Shown: positions 1-8,791 of the stretch, in pieces
How positions within the stretch are numbered: the first letter of the stretch is position 1
How the letters are laid out: each line of letters opens with the position of its first letter
Source: Bacillota bacterium
GTDB lineage: Bacteria > Bacillota > Clostridia > Lachnospirales > Anaerotignaceae
Assembly: GCA_019422105.1 (NCBI GenBank)
Contig: JAHZDZ010000009.1
Location: 62,001 to 126,000 of the forward strand
Reading direction: 5' to 3'
Length of the DNA: 64,000 nt
The notes under the pieces: model-generated
What the model was told of the DNA's origin: nothing
Seen by the model: only the letters and a program-made list of their open reading frames with translations
Database searches by the model: none
Program-made: the position numbers and the translations under genes

Positions 1-1
1 C

Positions 2-2245
2 GACAATGCCTGTGTGGACGCATTGGGAGGAGATTTTGGAGCAGGAATCGGCGGAGGACATAATAACTTTGGCGGTGAAATCACTATACGCGACAGCGCC
101 TATGTCAAAGCCATAGGAGGCGAAGAAGCCGCCGGAATAGGCGGAGGCAGCAAGGGTTCCGGTGGTAAAATAAGCATTTCAGACAATGTATATGTCTATG
201 CTGCGGGGAAAAACGGTGCGGACCATATCGGCGCGGGTTCTGGCGGCACACAGACACCAGAGGACTCCGTAGATATCACGGGAGGCATCATTTTTCAGCA
301 TTCTGACGGTAAGGTATGGGGGAATGTGACACTGCCAACAACGGTAAACCCGCAGGCTACGTTAACTGATTATACGTCTGTGAGTAACGGAACAACACTC
401 ACTGTGCCCAAGGATGTGACTCTTACCGTAAACCAGGGCCACAGGCTTCTTAATTTGGGTGTTGTTGACGGAGAGGGAACACTGACCGGTGACGGAGGGT
501 TTGAAATAAACGGCAGCGGTGAGTACCGCTTAAAGGTACAGCGTACACTGGCTAAGCCGGAAGCAGAAGTTGTGGACCCAACGTATTTAACGCTTAAAGA
601 GGCTAGGGCGTCAAGAATGGATTATGGCGGAGACAAGGTGGAATACGCCGTAAACACGGACAATAATATTCCCACCGACGGCTGGCAGTTATCAAGGACT
701 TTTTACGGGTTGAATCCCGACACCGCTTATACCTTTTTTGCCAGGGTATCAGGCGGCAGGATTTATAAAGATGTAATTTCATCGGCGGAAATCTATACTT
801 CGGAAAGCGCCAAAGCAGCGGCTGACGCATCGAGACTTATTGGAAACCAAACATATACCGTATCGCAGAAGGAAGCTAACACTGCGGAAGAAGTAAAAAA
901 TTGGCTGAAAGACAAGGTGACATCTATTCCCGGGCTTTCCGATTTGGGTGTTACAGTGGGCGAAATAGAAATTGACAGTTTTTTAGCCGCGGAGACGGGT
1001 TTATCCTCCAAACCCAATGGAACTGACGGAAGCTTTACGTTCCATGTTCCCCTTTCAAAGGATACGGCGGAAAACACTGCTTACGGCTTGGGCACCATTA
1101 CGGCTGAGGTGTATACCTCCGGCGAAAGCGGGAATACAGGCGGTGGCGGAGGTTCTTCAAGTAAACCTGATGTGGCTACAAAGAACGGCGTAACAACAAT
1201 CACCACATCGGGAACGGTTTCGGAAAATACTGCGGAAAGGGCTTTAAAACAGGCTAAGGACAAGAATTCTCATACAATACTTGTTGATTCCTCAAATAAT
1301 AAAATTTCTCTGCCCAAAGGAATGCTTGAGAGTATGGCAAGGCAGACGAATGCCAAGCTTGAAGTATCGGCAAAGAATGGCAGGGTTTCGATACCGAACC
1401 AATTACTTGGCGTTTGGCAGGGTAAATTTACATTTATGTTTGATGACGGGGCGATAATAATCGCGGAAAACGGCAAGGAGCTGGGAGATATTGGCGTCAT
1501 TGGAATAACGCTGCCCTATGAGGAAAATCAGAATACAGGAAATGTGGCTGTGGAAATAGAAAATCCCGACGGGAAAAAGACTGTGATTGAAAACGTATAT
1601 GATGATAAGGGCTATCTCCATTTTGAGGCTGAAGGGACGGTGTCTTTTACCATATTAGATAACTATGTACCCAGCCAAAAGCCGGAAAATGCTCCTAATC
1701 CGTTTGGGGATATAGAAAACCACTGGGCAAAGGATTTTATACTGGAAGCCTATAGAGCAGGGTTATTCAGCGGCATAACAGACGATACATTTGAACCTGA
1801 CACGGTCATCACAAGGGGTATGATGATAGCAGTGCTTTATCGTATGAGCGGAGAAGAGGCTGAGAAATCGGAAAGCTTTACCGATGTGGCAAAAAGAGCG
1901 TATTACGCGTCGGCAGCGGCGTGGGCAGCAGAAACCGAAATAGTCAGCGGCTTTGACGATGGTACGTTTAAACCCGATGAACCTATCACCAGGGAACAGT
2001 TGGCGGTTATGCTCTACGGTTACGCAAAGCATAAGGGTATGGATGTTTCAGTCGGAGAAAACACGAATATACTGAGTTTTACAGATTCTTTTTTCATAAG
2101 CGAATATGCCATACCTGCAATACAATGGGCTTGCGGCAGCGGCATTATGTCGGGAAGGGACAACGGAGAGCTTGACCCCACAGGCGGCACAACGAGGGCA
2201 GAGGCGGCCAGCATATTGATAAGATTTTTGGAGAATACAAAGTAA
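2..2245 (+). CDS. Cell-surface protein with C-terminal SLH domains, 5' end outside window
   Basis: The frame is open to the first base of the window, so this is the C-terminal part of a larger protein; the GTG at 14 is only an internal codon. The first 250 bases encode glycine-rich repeats built on A-G-I-G-G-G, as found in surface carbohydrate-binding or beta-solenoid repeat proteins. A Gly/Ser linker lies near 1137-1165. Three SLH domains follow at about 1697-1850, 1877-2030 and 2078-2236, with the usual DGTF.PD..ITR pattern in the first two and a weaker third. SLH domains anchor proteins to pyruvylated secondary wall polymer. The SLH block is C-terminal here, whereas the two other SLH proteins in the window carry it at the N-terminus. 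The ligand of the repeats is unknown. Confidence 0.88.
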   Translation, partial: DNACVDALGGDFGAGIGGGHNNFGGEITIRDSAYVKAIGGEEAAGIGGGSKGSGGKISISDNVYVYAAGKNGADHIGAGSGGTQTPEDSVDITGGIIFQHSDGKVWGNVTLPTTVNPQATLTDYTSVSNGTTLTVPKDVTLTVNQGHRLLNLGVVDGEGTLTGDGGFEINGSGEYRLKVQRTLAKPEAEVVDPTYLTLKEARASRMDYGGDKVEYAVNTDNNIPTDGWQLSRTFYGLNPDTAYTFFARVSGGRIYKDVISSAEIYTSESAKAAADASRLIGNQTYTVSQKEANTAEEVKNWLKDKVTSIPGLSDLGVTVGEIEIDSFLAAETGLSSKPNGTDGSFTFHVPLSKDTAENTAYGLGTITAEVYTSGESGNTGGGGGSSSKPDVATKNGVTTITTSGTVSENTAERALKQAKDKNSHTILVDSSNNKISLPKGMLESMARQTNAKLEVSAKNGRVSIPNQLLGVWQGKFTFMFDDGAIIIAENGKELGDIGVIGITLPYEENQNTGNVAVEIENPDGKKTVIENVYDDKGYLHFEAEGTVSFTILDNYVPSQKPENAPNPFGDIENHWAKDFILEAYRAGLFSGITDDTFEPDTVITRGMMIAVLYRMSGEEAEKSESFTDVAKRAYYASAAAWAAETEIVSGFDDGTFKPDEPITREQLAVMLYGYAKHKGMDVSVGENTNILSFTDSFFISEYAIPAIQWACGSGIMSGRDNGELDPTGGTTRAEAASILIRFLENTK

Positions 2246-2545
2246 GGGCTGTAAATAATTATAGATGGTATTCTATACTCTATCGCAAGCCAAGAGGGCA
2301 TTGGGTTCAAACGACATCATTATTGATTCATGGAGAAAACCGGAGGATGAATAACAGGTGAAACAGATGCCCAATTGTGGTTTGAATGGCAAAAATGGGA
2401 GTTTGAACACAAGCAGTGCCGAAGAAAAGTGCGGCCGCCGAAGGCGATTTTGTGAAGTAAAATACCGAATAGCTGCGGTATGTAAAAGAAATTCAGGCCG
2501 CAAGAGAGATGTTTTTTATACTGAATTTCGCCTTGTTTTCAAAGA

Positions 2546-2665
2546 TGATAAGAGATAATTTGACAAAACAGATGGCTTCAGATGCGGTATGATTGAAAAA
2601 TCATGCCGCATTTTTTATACCCAAAAAGTGTCTTCAAAAGAAAGCAGTTATTTTGATAACCACTT
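2546..2665 (+). repeat. Interspersed intergenic repeat, copy 1
   Basis: Matches 9540-9612 and 15506-15628. The shared core reads AGAT(A/G)ATTTGACA..(A/G)CAG, then a GCGG-type hairpin with a GAAA loop, then T residues. Copies 1 and 3 share a further block, TTATTTTGATAACCACTT, at 2648-2665 and about 15610-15627. The hairpin stems differ between copies but keep their pairing. Confidence 0.75.
2583..2616 (+). terminator. Hairpin plus T-tract inside repeat copy 1
   Basis: TGCGGTATGATT pairs with AATCATGCCGCA across a GAAA tetraloop and is followed by six T. It looks like a rho-independent terminator and is part of the mobile-looking repeat rather than next to a gene end. Confidence 0.6.
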
Positions 2666-2982
2666 TCAGCACTGACGGTAATAGGCAGTGTGGAATTTTT
2701 CCGGGGATGTCGTGTCATAGCTCTTGAAAAATCATCATGGCGTATAACAGGCTGGTGGATGCCTGCTTGCACAGAATACCCAACCTGTTTTTGTATAATC
2801 CATAGGCCGATAACAGGCTATAAACAGTTCTTTTGAAATCATCAGGGCAAGAGGGAATTACATATAAGGAAACTGGGTAAGCAGACAAAACAGTAATTCT
2901 TGCAGTGAGCGGCAGCTCCTGCAGTCGGTTTCTTCCCTTAGAAAAGAAGCAGAAGGCAGTCAGTTAGAATTTGAATAAATCA

Positions 2983-3015
2983 AAAAGAGGCATATTATTA
3001 TGTCTCTTTTAGTTT
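2983..3015 (+). terminator. Putative terminator
   Basis: AAAAGAGGCATA pairs imperfectly with TATGTCTCTTTT around a short A/T loop and is followed by a T-rich run. It lies 300 bases before the next gene, with no gene directly upstream. Confidence 0.45.
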
Positions 3016-3326
3016 TATAAAAAACATTTTTCTATTGTGCGACATCAGAAAAATGAATGTATTTATTATAACAGCTTTATTATAAATAGAAGAGCAAAAT
3101 TTGAATACCAGCATATACTCCTGTATAAATTCAGATACAAAATATTTCAATAAAAAAGGTACTTAAATCCAAATATCCAAAATGTTTTGAAGAAAGAAAA
3201 CAAAAGTATCAGGGCTTCTCCATTGAGCAAAAAGACTCCAGGGAATATACTTTAAAAGACTTCAGGGAATATACCTAAATTGATTGAAAAAAGAGTCTAT
3301 ATCGGTTAAGAGAAGGGTGGATATTT

Positions 3327-3944
3327 ATGGTGAGGTATGATAGATACGTTTATGATCATGATTTAATAACAGCAATTTTGGATATATGTCCAATTGTGAC
3401 AATTGGTTTCCAGGATAAAGAATGTCCATATGTTGTGCCGGCCAATTATGGGTATGGCGTCACAAAGGAGAAACTGCTGATATTTATACATACTGCAAAA
3501 GAGGGATATAAACTTAAATTGATTGAAAAAAATCCATTGGTATGTTTAAGCTTTTCTGCGTGGATTAATTTCCCTGACAGACCTTATAAAGGTCATGTGC
3601 ATGATTTTCGCTCGGTAATGGCTTTTGGCAAAATCCGTTTGGTAGATTTGAAAACAGAACCCGATCATTGCAGAGAGGCGCTTCAGGCGTTATTTAAAAA
3701 AAATCATCGAACGGGATGCAAAAACCCAAAGGGTATTAAGGCAATTAATATGTATGTGATTGAATGTGACTGGGAAGACGTTTCTGGGAAAACAGAGACT
3801 CCTGTAAGAAAACCGGAAGATGTACCTTTTGTAGATGTATATCATGTTCCGGAAGATAATGAGCCTTTTGACATCAGTGATTTGCTTGAAACGAGAGAGG
3901 ATATTATTAAAAACAAAAAATATTTAGGTTATTTAAATGAATAG
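3327..3944 (+). CDS. Pyridoxamine 5'-phosphate oxidase-family protein (NimA-like flavin split barrel)
   Basis: A 205-residue protein of the FMN-binding split-barrel superfamily. Residues 10-140 follow the Nim/pyridoxamine-oxidase-like pattern: a first strand with PIVTIGF, the Y-V-V-P-A-N-Y-G strand, an I-F-I-H-T-A strand followed by G.K, and the strand with F-R-S-V. Members bind FMN or heme and act as small-molecule or nitro-compound reductases; the substrate here is unknown. The start at 3327 is supported by AAGGGTGG upstream. It is transcribed alone, and a good terminator follows at 3962. It is one of three split-barrel proteins in the window (also 52406 and 53438). Confidence 0.85.
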   Translation: MVRYDRYVYDHDLITAILDICPIVTIGFQDKECPYVVPANYGYGVTKEKLLIFIHTAKEGYKLKLIEKNPLVCLSFSAWINFPDRPYKGHVHDFRSVMAFGKIRLVDLKTEPDHCREALQALFKKNHRTGCKNPKGIKAINMYVIECDWEDVSGKTETPVRKPEDVPFVDVYHVPEDNEPFDISDLLETREDIIKNKKYLGYLNE

Positions 3945-3961
3945 AGCTGTAATTTTCAAAT

Positions 3962-3999
3962 AAACCTCTTCATTTTTTAGATAAGAGGTTTATTTTTTT
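3962..3999 (+). terminator. Rho-independent terminator after the split-barrel gene
   Basis: AAACCTCTT pairs perfectly with AAGAGGTTT, followed by a run of seven T, 18 bases after the stop codon of the 3327-3944 gene. Confidence 0.85.
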
Positions 4000-4087
4000 A
4001 GTGATTAATTTCCGAAGTAAGAAAAAAAAGCCCAAAAGAGAGCATTTTGACTGTTTGCGGTCAGAATGCTTTTTTAAAAGTTCCAGA

Positions 4088-4411
4088 GAACACCGCGCAA
4101 ACTTATGATATAATATCCGCGAAAAAGCGGAGAGGATCCGATAAAGAACCAGTTTGTCCGCATTGTAGACAAGGAATGTTTCTTTGAAGGATACAAGGAG
4201 CAACGCGACCGAGCAAAACTTTTGATTTGCGAGGAACACCGCGCAAACTTATGATATAATATCCGCGAAAAAGCGGAGAGGATCCGAAAAAGAACCAGTC
4301 TGTCCGCATTGCGGGCAAGGAATGTTTCTTTGAAGGATACAAGGAGCAACGCGACCGAGCAAAACTTTTGATTTGCGAGGAACACCGCGCAAACTTATGA
4401 TATAATATCCA
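4088..4411 (+). repeat. 146-bp direct tandem repeat, 2.2 copies, each with a promoter-like box
   Basis: Units begin at 4088, 4234 and 4380, an exact period of 146 bases. The first two units differ at about five positions. The third stops after 32 bases, where the AraC-gene leader begins. Each unit start carries TTATGATATAAT, with an extended -10 box (TG-A-TATAAT) at 4109, 4255 and 4401, and a small CCGC/GCGG hairpin follows it in the full units. The effect is three copies of one promoter in front of the AraC gene at 4429. Confidence 0.9.
4373..4406 (+). promoter_or_regulatory. Promoter of the AraC-family gene (third repeat copy)
   Basis: TTGCGA at 4373, a 17-base spacer and TATGAT at 4396 fit a vegetative promoter; alternatively the overlapping extended -10 TGATATAAT (TATAAT at 4401) is used. 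The start codon is 23 bases after the box. The same -10 sequence is repeated 146 and 292 bases upstream. Confidence 0.6.
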
Positions 4412-4428
4412 AAAGGGGGTGAAATTTT

Positions 4429-5469
4429 ATGCCGGTATATTATTCCGAATTGTCAGATGATAATAATCAGGTTTATCTGAGAACATATCTTATGCGGGGC
4501 GGTACCTATCAGTTTTGCTGGCACAAAGCAGTGGAGCTGATGCTGGTTTTAAAAGGGGAAATTGAAGTGTATATTGAGGGGGAACTGAATAATCTCCAGG
4601 AGAATGATGTTTTGCTTATCAATTCTAATTTAGGGCATTCCATTTTTGCCAAAGATGTAGAAAGTATTACTTTAATTATTGAAATTTCACCGGATTATTT
4701 CAACCGATGTTTTTTTGATTATGATGCATTGGAGATTAATTGCTTTTCTGACAGCGTTACGAGACATAATGCCGTTTTTTCACAAATACGTTTTTATATG
4801 GCAAAGATGATAAGCTATTCTATGACGGGCAATCAAGTCAATAAAAATTCAGTAAACATATATACGGCTGTTCTTGTCAATGAGATTGTGCAAAACTTCT
4901 CTGTGGCCAAGGCGGGGTACAGTAAGAATAAAAAATTGAACAATGACGCTACAGCTTTGATAAACGCCATGACCTATATCGACCAAAACTTCAGCAATAA
5001 AATATCTTTGGAGGAAGCAGCCAAAGCAGCGGGATATAATAGAACTTATTTATCAACTCTTTTTAAAAAGAAGATGGGGATTACGTTCAATGAGTATGTA
5101 ATGCGTGTGCGTTTAAAAAATGCTGTGGATTCTTTAAGCGACATATCTGCTCCGGTCATAAAAGTAGCCTTGGATAATGGTTTTTCAGACAGTAAAACCT
5201 TTATACAATATATAAAAAAGTATTGCGGCAAAACACCGGAAGGGTACAGAAAGGAATTAGCCGGGCATCCGAAAATGAACCGGCTTTATGGGGACAGCAG
5301 ATATGTGGAATATCCCAGCGTAGAAGCGGAAGAAAAATTGACATATTTTAAGCAGGGATTTTTCTATAATGCTTCTATAAACGAACGGAACGCAGACAAA
5401 GAAAAAGTTATGGAAAAAGTAGAATTATACTGTAGTAAGATTATGGAAACCGTTGAAGGAATGTTTTGA
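4429..5469 (+). CDS. AraC-family transcriptional regulator with N-terminal cupin sensor
   Basis: 346 residues. Residues about 20-100 form a cupin-like ligand-binding barrel (W-H-K-A-V-E-L, then G-E-I-E-V-Y and the L-I-N-S-N strand). Residues about 180-285 are a double helix-turn-helix of the AraC type: ISLEEAAKAAGYNRTYLS, then the second helix pair around VALDNGFSDSKTF and Y-C-G-K-T-P-E-G-Y-R. Family members sense a small ligand and usually activate a neighbouring operon. The RBS is GGGGGTG. The most likely targets are the gamma-lyase/NhaC/RidA genes just downstream, since a 14-bp inverted repeat sits in the gap. The ligand is not known, though an amino acid is a reasonable guess. Confidence 0.9.
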   Translation: MPVYYSELSDDNNQVYLRTYLMRGGTYQFCWHKAVELMLVLKGEIEVYIEGELNNLQENDVLLINSNLGHSIFAKDVESITLIIEISPDYFNRCFFDYDALEINCFSDSVTRHNAVFSQIRFYMAKMISYSMTGNQVNKNSVNIYTAVLVNEIVQNFSVAKAGYSKNKKLNNDATALINAMTYIDQNFSNKISLEEAAKAAGYNRTYLSTLFKKKMGITFNEYVMRVRLKNAVDSLSDISAPVIKVALDNGFSDSKTFIQYIKKYCGKTPEGYRKELAGHPKMNRLYGDSRYVEYPSVEAEEKLTYFKQGFFYNASINERNADKEKVMEKVELYCSKIMETVEGMF

Positions 5470-5553
5470 AAAATCGTTTGAAAAATCCAAAAGATACTTA
5501 TGTTTCGCAATAAGTTCGTGGAAGTGCAGAATATTAAAATTGATAGGAAATAG

Positions 5554-5603
5554 AAAAAAATGTATACTTTAATCACATATATGATGAATGTATACATTTT
5601 TTT
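5554..5603. promoter_or_regulatory. 14-bp perfect inverted repeat before the lyase gene (candidate operator)
   Basis: AAAAAAATGTATAC at 5554-5567 is mirrored by GTATACATTTTTTT at 5590-5603, with a 22-base middle that itself contains ATCA/TGAT. It sits 55 bases before the lyase start and 84 bases after the AraC gene. It could bind the AraC protein; the T run also allows a weak AT-rich terminator. Confidence 0.5.
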
Positions 5604-5658
5604 ATGCGATTTTACCAATTGATTTAAGCGCTGGCTAAAAAAAGAAAGGAAGAGTGTA

Positions 5659-6876
5659 ATGTCAAAAATTGATTTTACAAAAACAGGTTTCGAAACTACT
5701 TCGATACATGCAGGGCAGTATAGAGATAAAGATTTTGGAGCATTGTCTACGCCGATATATCAAACATCTACGTTTTGTTTTGAAACTGTAGAAGAAGGAC
5801 AGGCCAAAATTGCCAAGGATATTCCCGGACATTATTATTCAAGAACATCAAATCCCACAAATAGAGTTTTGGAAAACAAGATAGCCATTCTTGAAGGAGC
5901 AGAAGATGCTGTCGTAACGGCTTCCGGCTTAGGGGCGATAGGATGTGTTATGGTAACTTTTTTAAAGAGCGGAGATCATGTTGTATGCGGAGAATGTGTT
6001 TATGGCGGGACTTCGTTTATTATGGGTACAAATTTAAAGAATTTTGGCATTGAAGTCACCTTTGTTGATACTACCAATTTGGCTGAGGTTGAAGCTGCAA
6101 TTAAGCCAAATACCAAAATGCTGTATTTTGAAGCTACCACAAATCCTTTAATGACAGTAACAGACATAGAAGCAATGTCTAAAATCGGTAAAAAACATAA
6201 TTTGAAGGTAGTTGTGGATAATACTTTTGCTCCGCCGCCAATTCAGTTCCCCATAAAACTTGGTGTTGATATTGTGATTCATTCCTTAACAAAATATATC
6301 AACGGCCATGGAGATGTCATAGGCGGTGTTGCGGCAGGAAGCCACGAGGATGTTGAGAATATACGCTCTACAGGTATGACGAGAATTTGCGGTACGGCAC
6401 TTGCCCCAAGCAATGCCTACTTAGTGATTAGAAGTATGAAAACTTTAGCGTTGCGGGTAAAACAGCACTGCGAGAATGCAATGGTGTTTGCTGAATATTT
6501 ATCTAAATCAGAATATGTAAAAAAAGTTTATTATCCTGGCCTAAAGAATCATCCGCAGCATGAGTTGGCAAAAAGGCAGATGAACGGGATGTACACAGGA
6601 ATGATCTCCTTTGAATTAAAGGATGGTATCAATGGGCTGTCCGATTACGAGGCAGGCAAAAAACTTTTAAATAATCTGACCATTCCCGCCATTGCGGTTT
6701 CTTTGGGCGACCCGGACTCTTTGATTGAGCATCCTGCAAGCATGACACATCTTAGAGTACCGAGAGAAGAACGGGAAAAAGCAGGGATATTTGAAGGACT
6801 TATACGCCTGTCCGTAGGATTGGAAAACGTGGAAGACTTAATTGAGGATTTTGAAAACGCTTTCAGCAAGCTTTAA
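5659..6876 (+). CDS. PLP-dependent transsulfuration enzyme (methionine gamma-lyase / cystathionine gamma-lyase family)
   Basis: 405 residues with the whole Cys/Met-metabolism PLP fold. The PLP lysine is K212 in SLTKYINGHG; the substrate/phosphate-binding Y60-S-R is present, and the stacking tyrosine is Y115 in VYGGTS. Methionine gamma-lyases usually have cysteine two residues after that tyrosine; here it is glycine (G117), as in cystathionine lyases and synthases, so the exact reaction is open. Products of such lyases are 2-keto acids plus ammonia released through enamine intermediates. The following genes encode an NhaC-type carrier and RidA, which fits amino-acid uptake, cleavage and enamine clean-up. 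The start is supported by AAAGGAAG. Confidence 0.88.
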   Translation: MSKIDFTKTGFETTSIHAGQYRDKDFGALSTPIYQTSTFCFETVEEGQAKIAKDIPGHYYSRTSNPTNRVLENKIAILEGAEDAVVTASGLGAIGCVMVTFLKSGDHVVCGECVYGGTSFIMGTNLKNFGIEVTFVDTTNLAEVEAAIKPNTKMLYFEATTNPLMTVTDIEAMSKIGKKHNLKVVVDNTFAPPPIQFPIKLGVDIVIHSLTKYINGHGDVIGGVAAGSHEDVENIRSTGMTRICGTALAPSNAYLVIRSMKTLALRVKQHCENAMVFAEYLSKSEYVKKVYYPGLKNHPQHELAKRQMNGMYTGMISFELKDGINGLSDYEAGKKLLNNLTIPAIAVSLGDPDSLIEHPASMTHLRVPREEREKAGIFEGLIRLSVGLENVEDLIEDFENAFSKL

Positions 6877-6968
6877 TTTTTATTTGTATTTTATTTGAGA
6901 ATTGTTCCATATACGCTTTTAGAGAATGAACTGTAAATCAGCTTTATTTTGATTAAGGAGAGGAAATT

Positions 6969-8345
6969 ATGAGTAAGAAAGACGGTAAAATTGTTACTCA
7001 GGAAAAAAATTTCGGGCCATTGGCATTTCTGCCCATGTGTTTATTTCTTTTGATATATTTGGGCAGCGGACTTTATTACTCTGCTGTTGGTGCGGAAAAT
7101 CCGTTTAAACTGGTTTCCAAAGAAATTGCCTTGGTGATTGCTGTGGTGATAGGTTTATTTATGGGGAAAAGAAACTTTTCGGAAAAAACCAATGCCTTTG
7201 CCAAGCATTGCTCCGATCAGGGAGTTATGCTTATGTGTTTTATATTCATATTGGCAGGTACATTTTCCGGCGTAACAAAAGCTATGGGAGGTGTAGAGTC
7301 TACCGTTAATTTGGGACTGACCTTTATACCGGCACAGTTTATTGTAGCGGGCTTGTTTATTATTTGTGTGTTTATATCGACGGCAATGGGTACCTGCCTG
7401 GGCACGATCAGCGCTATTGCTCCGGTAGCTATCGGTTTTGCGGAGGCCGCCGGTCTGGATATGGCAATTACGATGTCAGCGGTAGTAGGCGGCAGTATGT
7501 TTGGTGATAATCTGTCATTTATTTCGGATACTACAATTGCGGCAACACGCAATGCGGGCTGTGAGATGAAAGATAAGTTTAAGATGAATGTAAAGATAGC
7601 GGCGCCCGCGGCGTTAATAACGATACTGATTTATTCAGTTATTGGAAAAGGCGGTGTAACTACAGGCGTCTATGAATATGAATTAATTAAAGTAGTGCCT
7701 TATATTGTGGTTTTGGTTTTTGCGCTCATTGGGTTTGATGTAATACAGGTTTTAATCAGCGGGGCTGCCCTGTCTGTTATCATTGGATTTGCTACAGGAT
7801 CCTTGGATGTTGTTACTGCATGTCAAGCGGCTACAAACGGAATTTCAGGCATGCTGTCTTTAGTTCTTCTGGCGATTTTCTTGAAAGGTCTTACGGGATT
7901 GGCCACGGACATGGGCGGAACCGATTGGCTGGTAGGATTGTTTAATCAAAATATCAAATCAAGAAAAGGCGCTCAATATGCGATTGCTGCCATTACTACT
8001 GTCATAGACTTCTTTATTGGAAATAATACAGTAGCCATCATCATTACTGCTCCTCTTGCAAAGCCGATAGCAAAGAAATTCAAAATTGCACCGCAAAGAC
8101 TTGCTTCTCTGCTGGATATCTGGGCGTGCATTATACCCGGAATTTCACCGATGAGTTCAGCTATTTTAATGATTGTAACAATGACATCCTTATCGCCGTT
8201 TTCATTGATAAGGCATTCCTATTATCTGATATTCCTGGCCATTTTTACAATTATAACGATTCAGTTTGATTTATTGAAAACGAAAGATGAAAAAGCGGGT
8301 ATGGAATTTTATCCCGAATTGGATGAACAAAATATGAAAGCTTAA
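6969..8345 (+). CDS. NhaC-family Na+/H+ antiporter-like transporter
   Basis: 458 residues with about 11 hydrophobic segments and the NhaC-family pattern, including GGSMFGDNLSFISDTT and the polar membrane stretch FFIGNNTVAII. Some NhaC relatives are amino-acid carriers, for example for methionine or tyrosine, rather than simple antiporters. The position between a sulfur-amino-acid-type lyase and RidA argues for uptake of the lyase substrate, with Na+ or H+ coupling; that is inference. The RBS AAGGAGAGG is strong. The gene is 92 bases after the lyase and 23 bases before RidA, so one transcript is likely. Confidence 0.85.
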   Translation: MSKKDGKIVTQEKNFGPLAFLPMCLFLLIYLGSGLYYSAVGAENPFKLVSKEIALVIAVVIGLFMGKRNFSEKTNAFAKHCSDQGVMLMCFIFILAGTFSGVTKAMGGVESTVNLGLTFIPAQFIVAGLFIICVFISTAMGTCLGTISAIAPVAIGFAEAAGLDMAITMSAVVGGSMFGDNLSFISDTTIAATRNAGCEMKDKFKMNVKIAAPAALITILIYSVIGKGGVTTGVYEYELIKVVPYIVVLVFALIGFDVIQVLISGAALSVIIGFATGSLDVVTACQAATNGISGMLSLVLLAIFLKGLTGLATDMGGTDWLVGLFNQNIKSRKGAQYAIAAITTVIDFFIGNNTVAIIITAPLAKPIAKKFKIAPQRLASLLDIWACIIPGISPMSSAILMIVTMTSLSPFSLIRHSYYLIFLAIFTIITIQFDLLKTKDEKAGMEFYPELDEQNMKA

Positions 8346-8368
8346 TTATTGAAAGTGAGGAAAAAACA

Positions 8369-8749
8369 ATGAAACTGAAAAGAATAGAGACTCAAAATGC
8401 ACCAAGCGCAATAGGACCCTACTCGCAAGCTGTTGCGGCGAATGGATTTGTGTTTATTTCAGGACAAATGCCTGTAGACCCTGCTACAGGGGAAATGTGT
8501 CAGGGCACGATAGGGGAGCTTACAGAATGTGCTTTGCATAATGCACAGGCTATAGCAAAGGAGGCGGGGACAGATTTGTCAAAAGCGGTTAAGACCACTG
8601 TGTTTTTGACGGATATAAATGACTTTGCAGAGGTAAATGAAGCGTATGCCGCGTTTTTTACGGGTATTACGCCGGCAAGAAGTTGTTTTGCAGTAGCCAG
8701 TCTGCCAAAACAAGCGAGGGTAGAAATTGAAGTTATTTGTATGCTTTAA
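8369..8749 (+). CDS. ridA: RidA family enamine/imine deaminase
   Basis: 126 residues, the usual length for the YjgF/YER057c/UK114 family. It carries the family pattern IGPYSQAV, FISGQ, and the active-site arginine in the PARSCF strand followed by E-I-E near the C-terminus. RidA hydrolyses reactive 2-aminoacrylate-type enamines made by PLP lyases and prevents them from attacking other PLP enzymes. Its place at the end of the lyase/transporter operon matches that role closely. The start is supported by GTGAGG eight bases upstream. Confidence 0.93.
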   Translation: MKLKRIETQNAPSAIGPYSQAVAANGFVFISGQMPVDPATGEMCQGTIGELTECALHNAQAIAKEAGTDLSKAVKTTVFLTDINDFAEVNEAYAAFFTGITPARSCFAVASLPKQARVEIEVICML

Positions 8750-8791
8750 TCTCAGAGTAAAAAATAAAATGACGGCAAGGCAGGAAAAGAT

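Larger units (their letters stand above)
2246..3326. other. Gene-less stretch with repeat copy 1 and two hairpins
   Basis: About 1.1 kb with no convincing gene. It holds copy 1 of the three-copy intergenic repeat (2546-2665), two terminator-like hairpins (2583-2616 and 2983-3015), and three copies of the octamer ATAACAGG at 2351, 2744 and 2810. A 66-codon ORF at 2358-2558 is arginine/lysine rich, runs into the repeat and resembles nothing I recognise, so I do not call it. Confidence 0.6.

Noticed and set aside
2358..2558. 66-codon plus-strand ORF
   Set aside because: Basic, low-complexity composition, no recognisable domain, weak RBS, and its end lies inside the interspersed repeat.
3970..4385. 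Overlapping minus-strand ORFs with repeated FLANQKF..LLLVSF text
   Set aside because: They are produced by reading through the 146-bp tandem repeat; the period is not a multiple of three and there is no RBS.
4088..4411. CRISPR-like array
   Set aside because: Units are contiguous 146-bp copies with no unique spacers and no cas genes nearby.
5470..5658. Possible SAM riboswitch before the gamma-lyase
   Set aside because: Too short and AT-rich; only the AraC-type inverted repeat is present.
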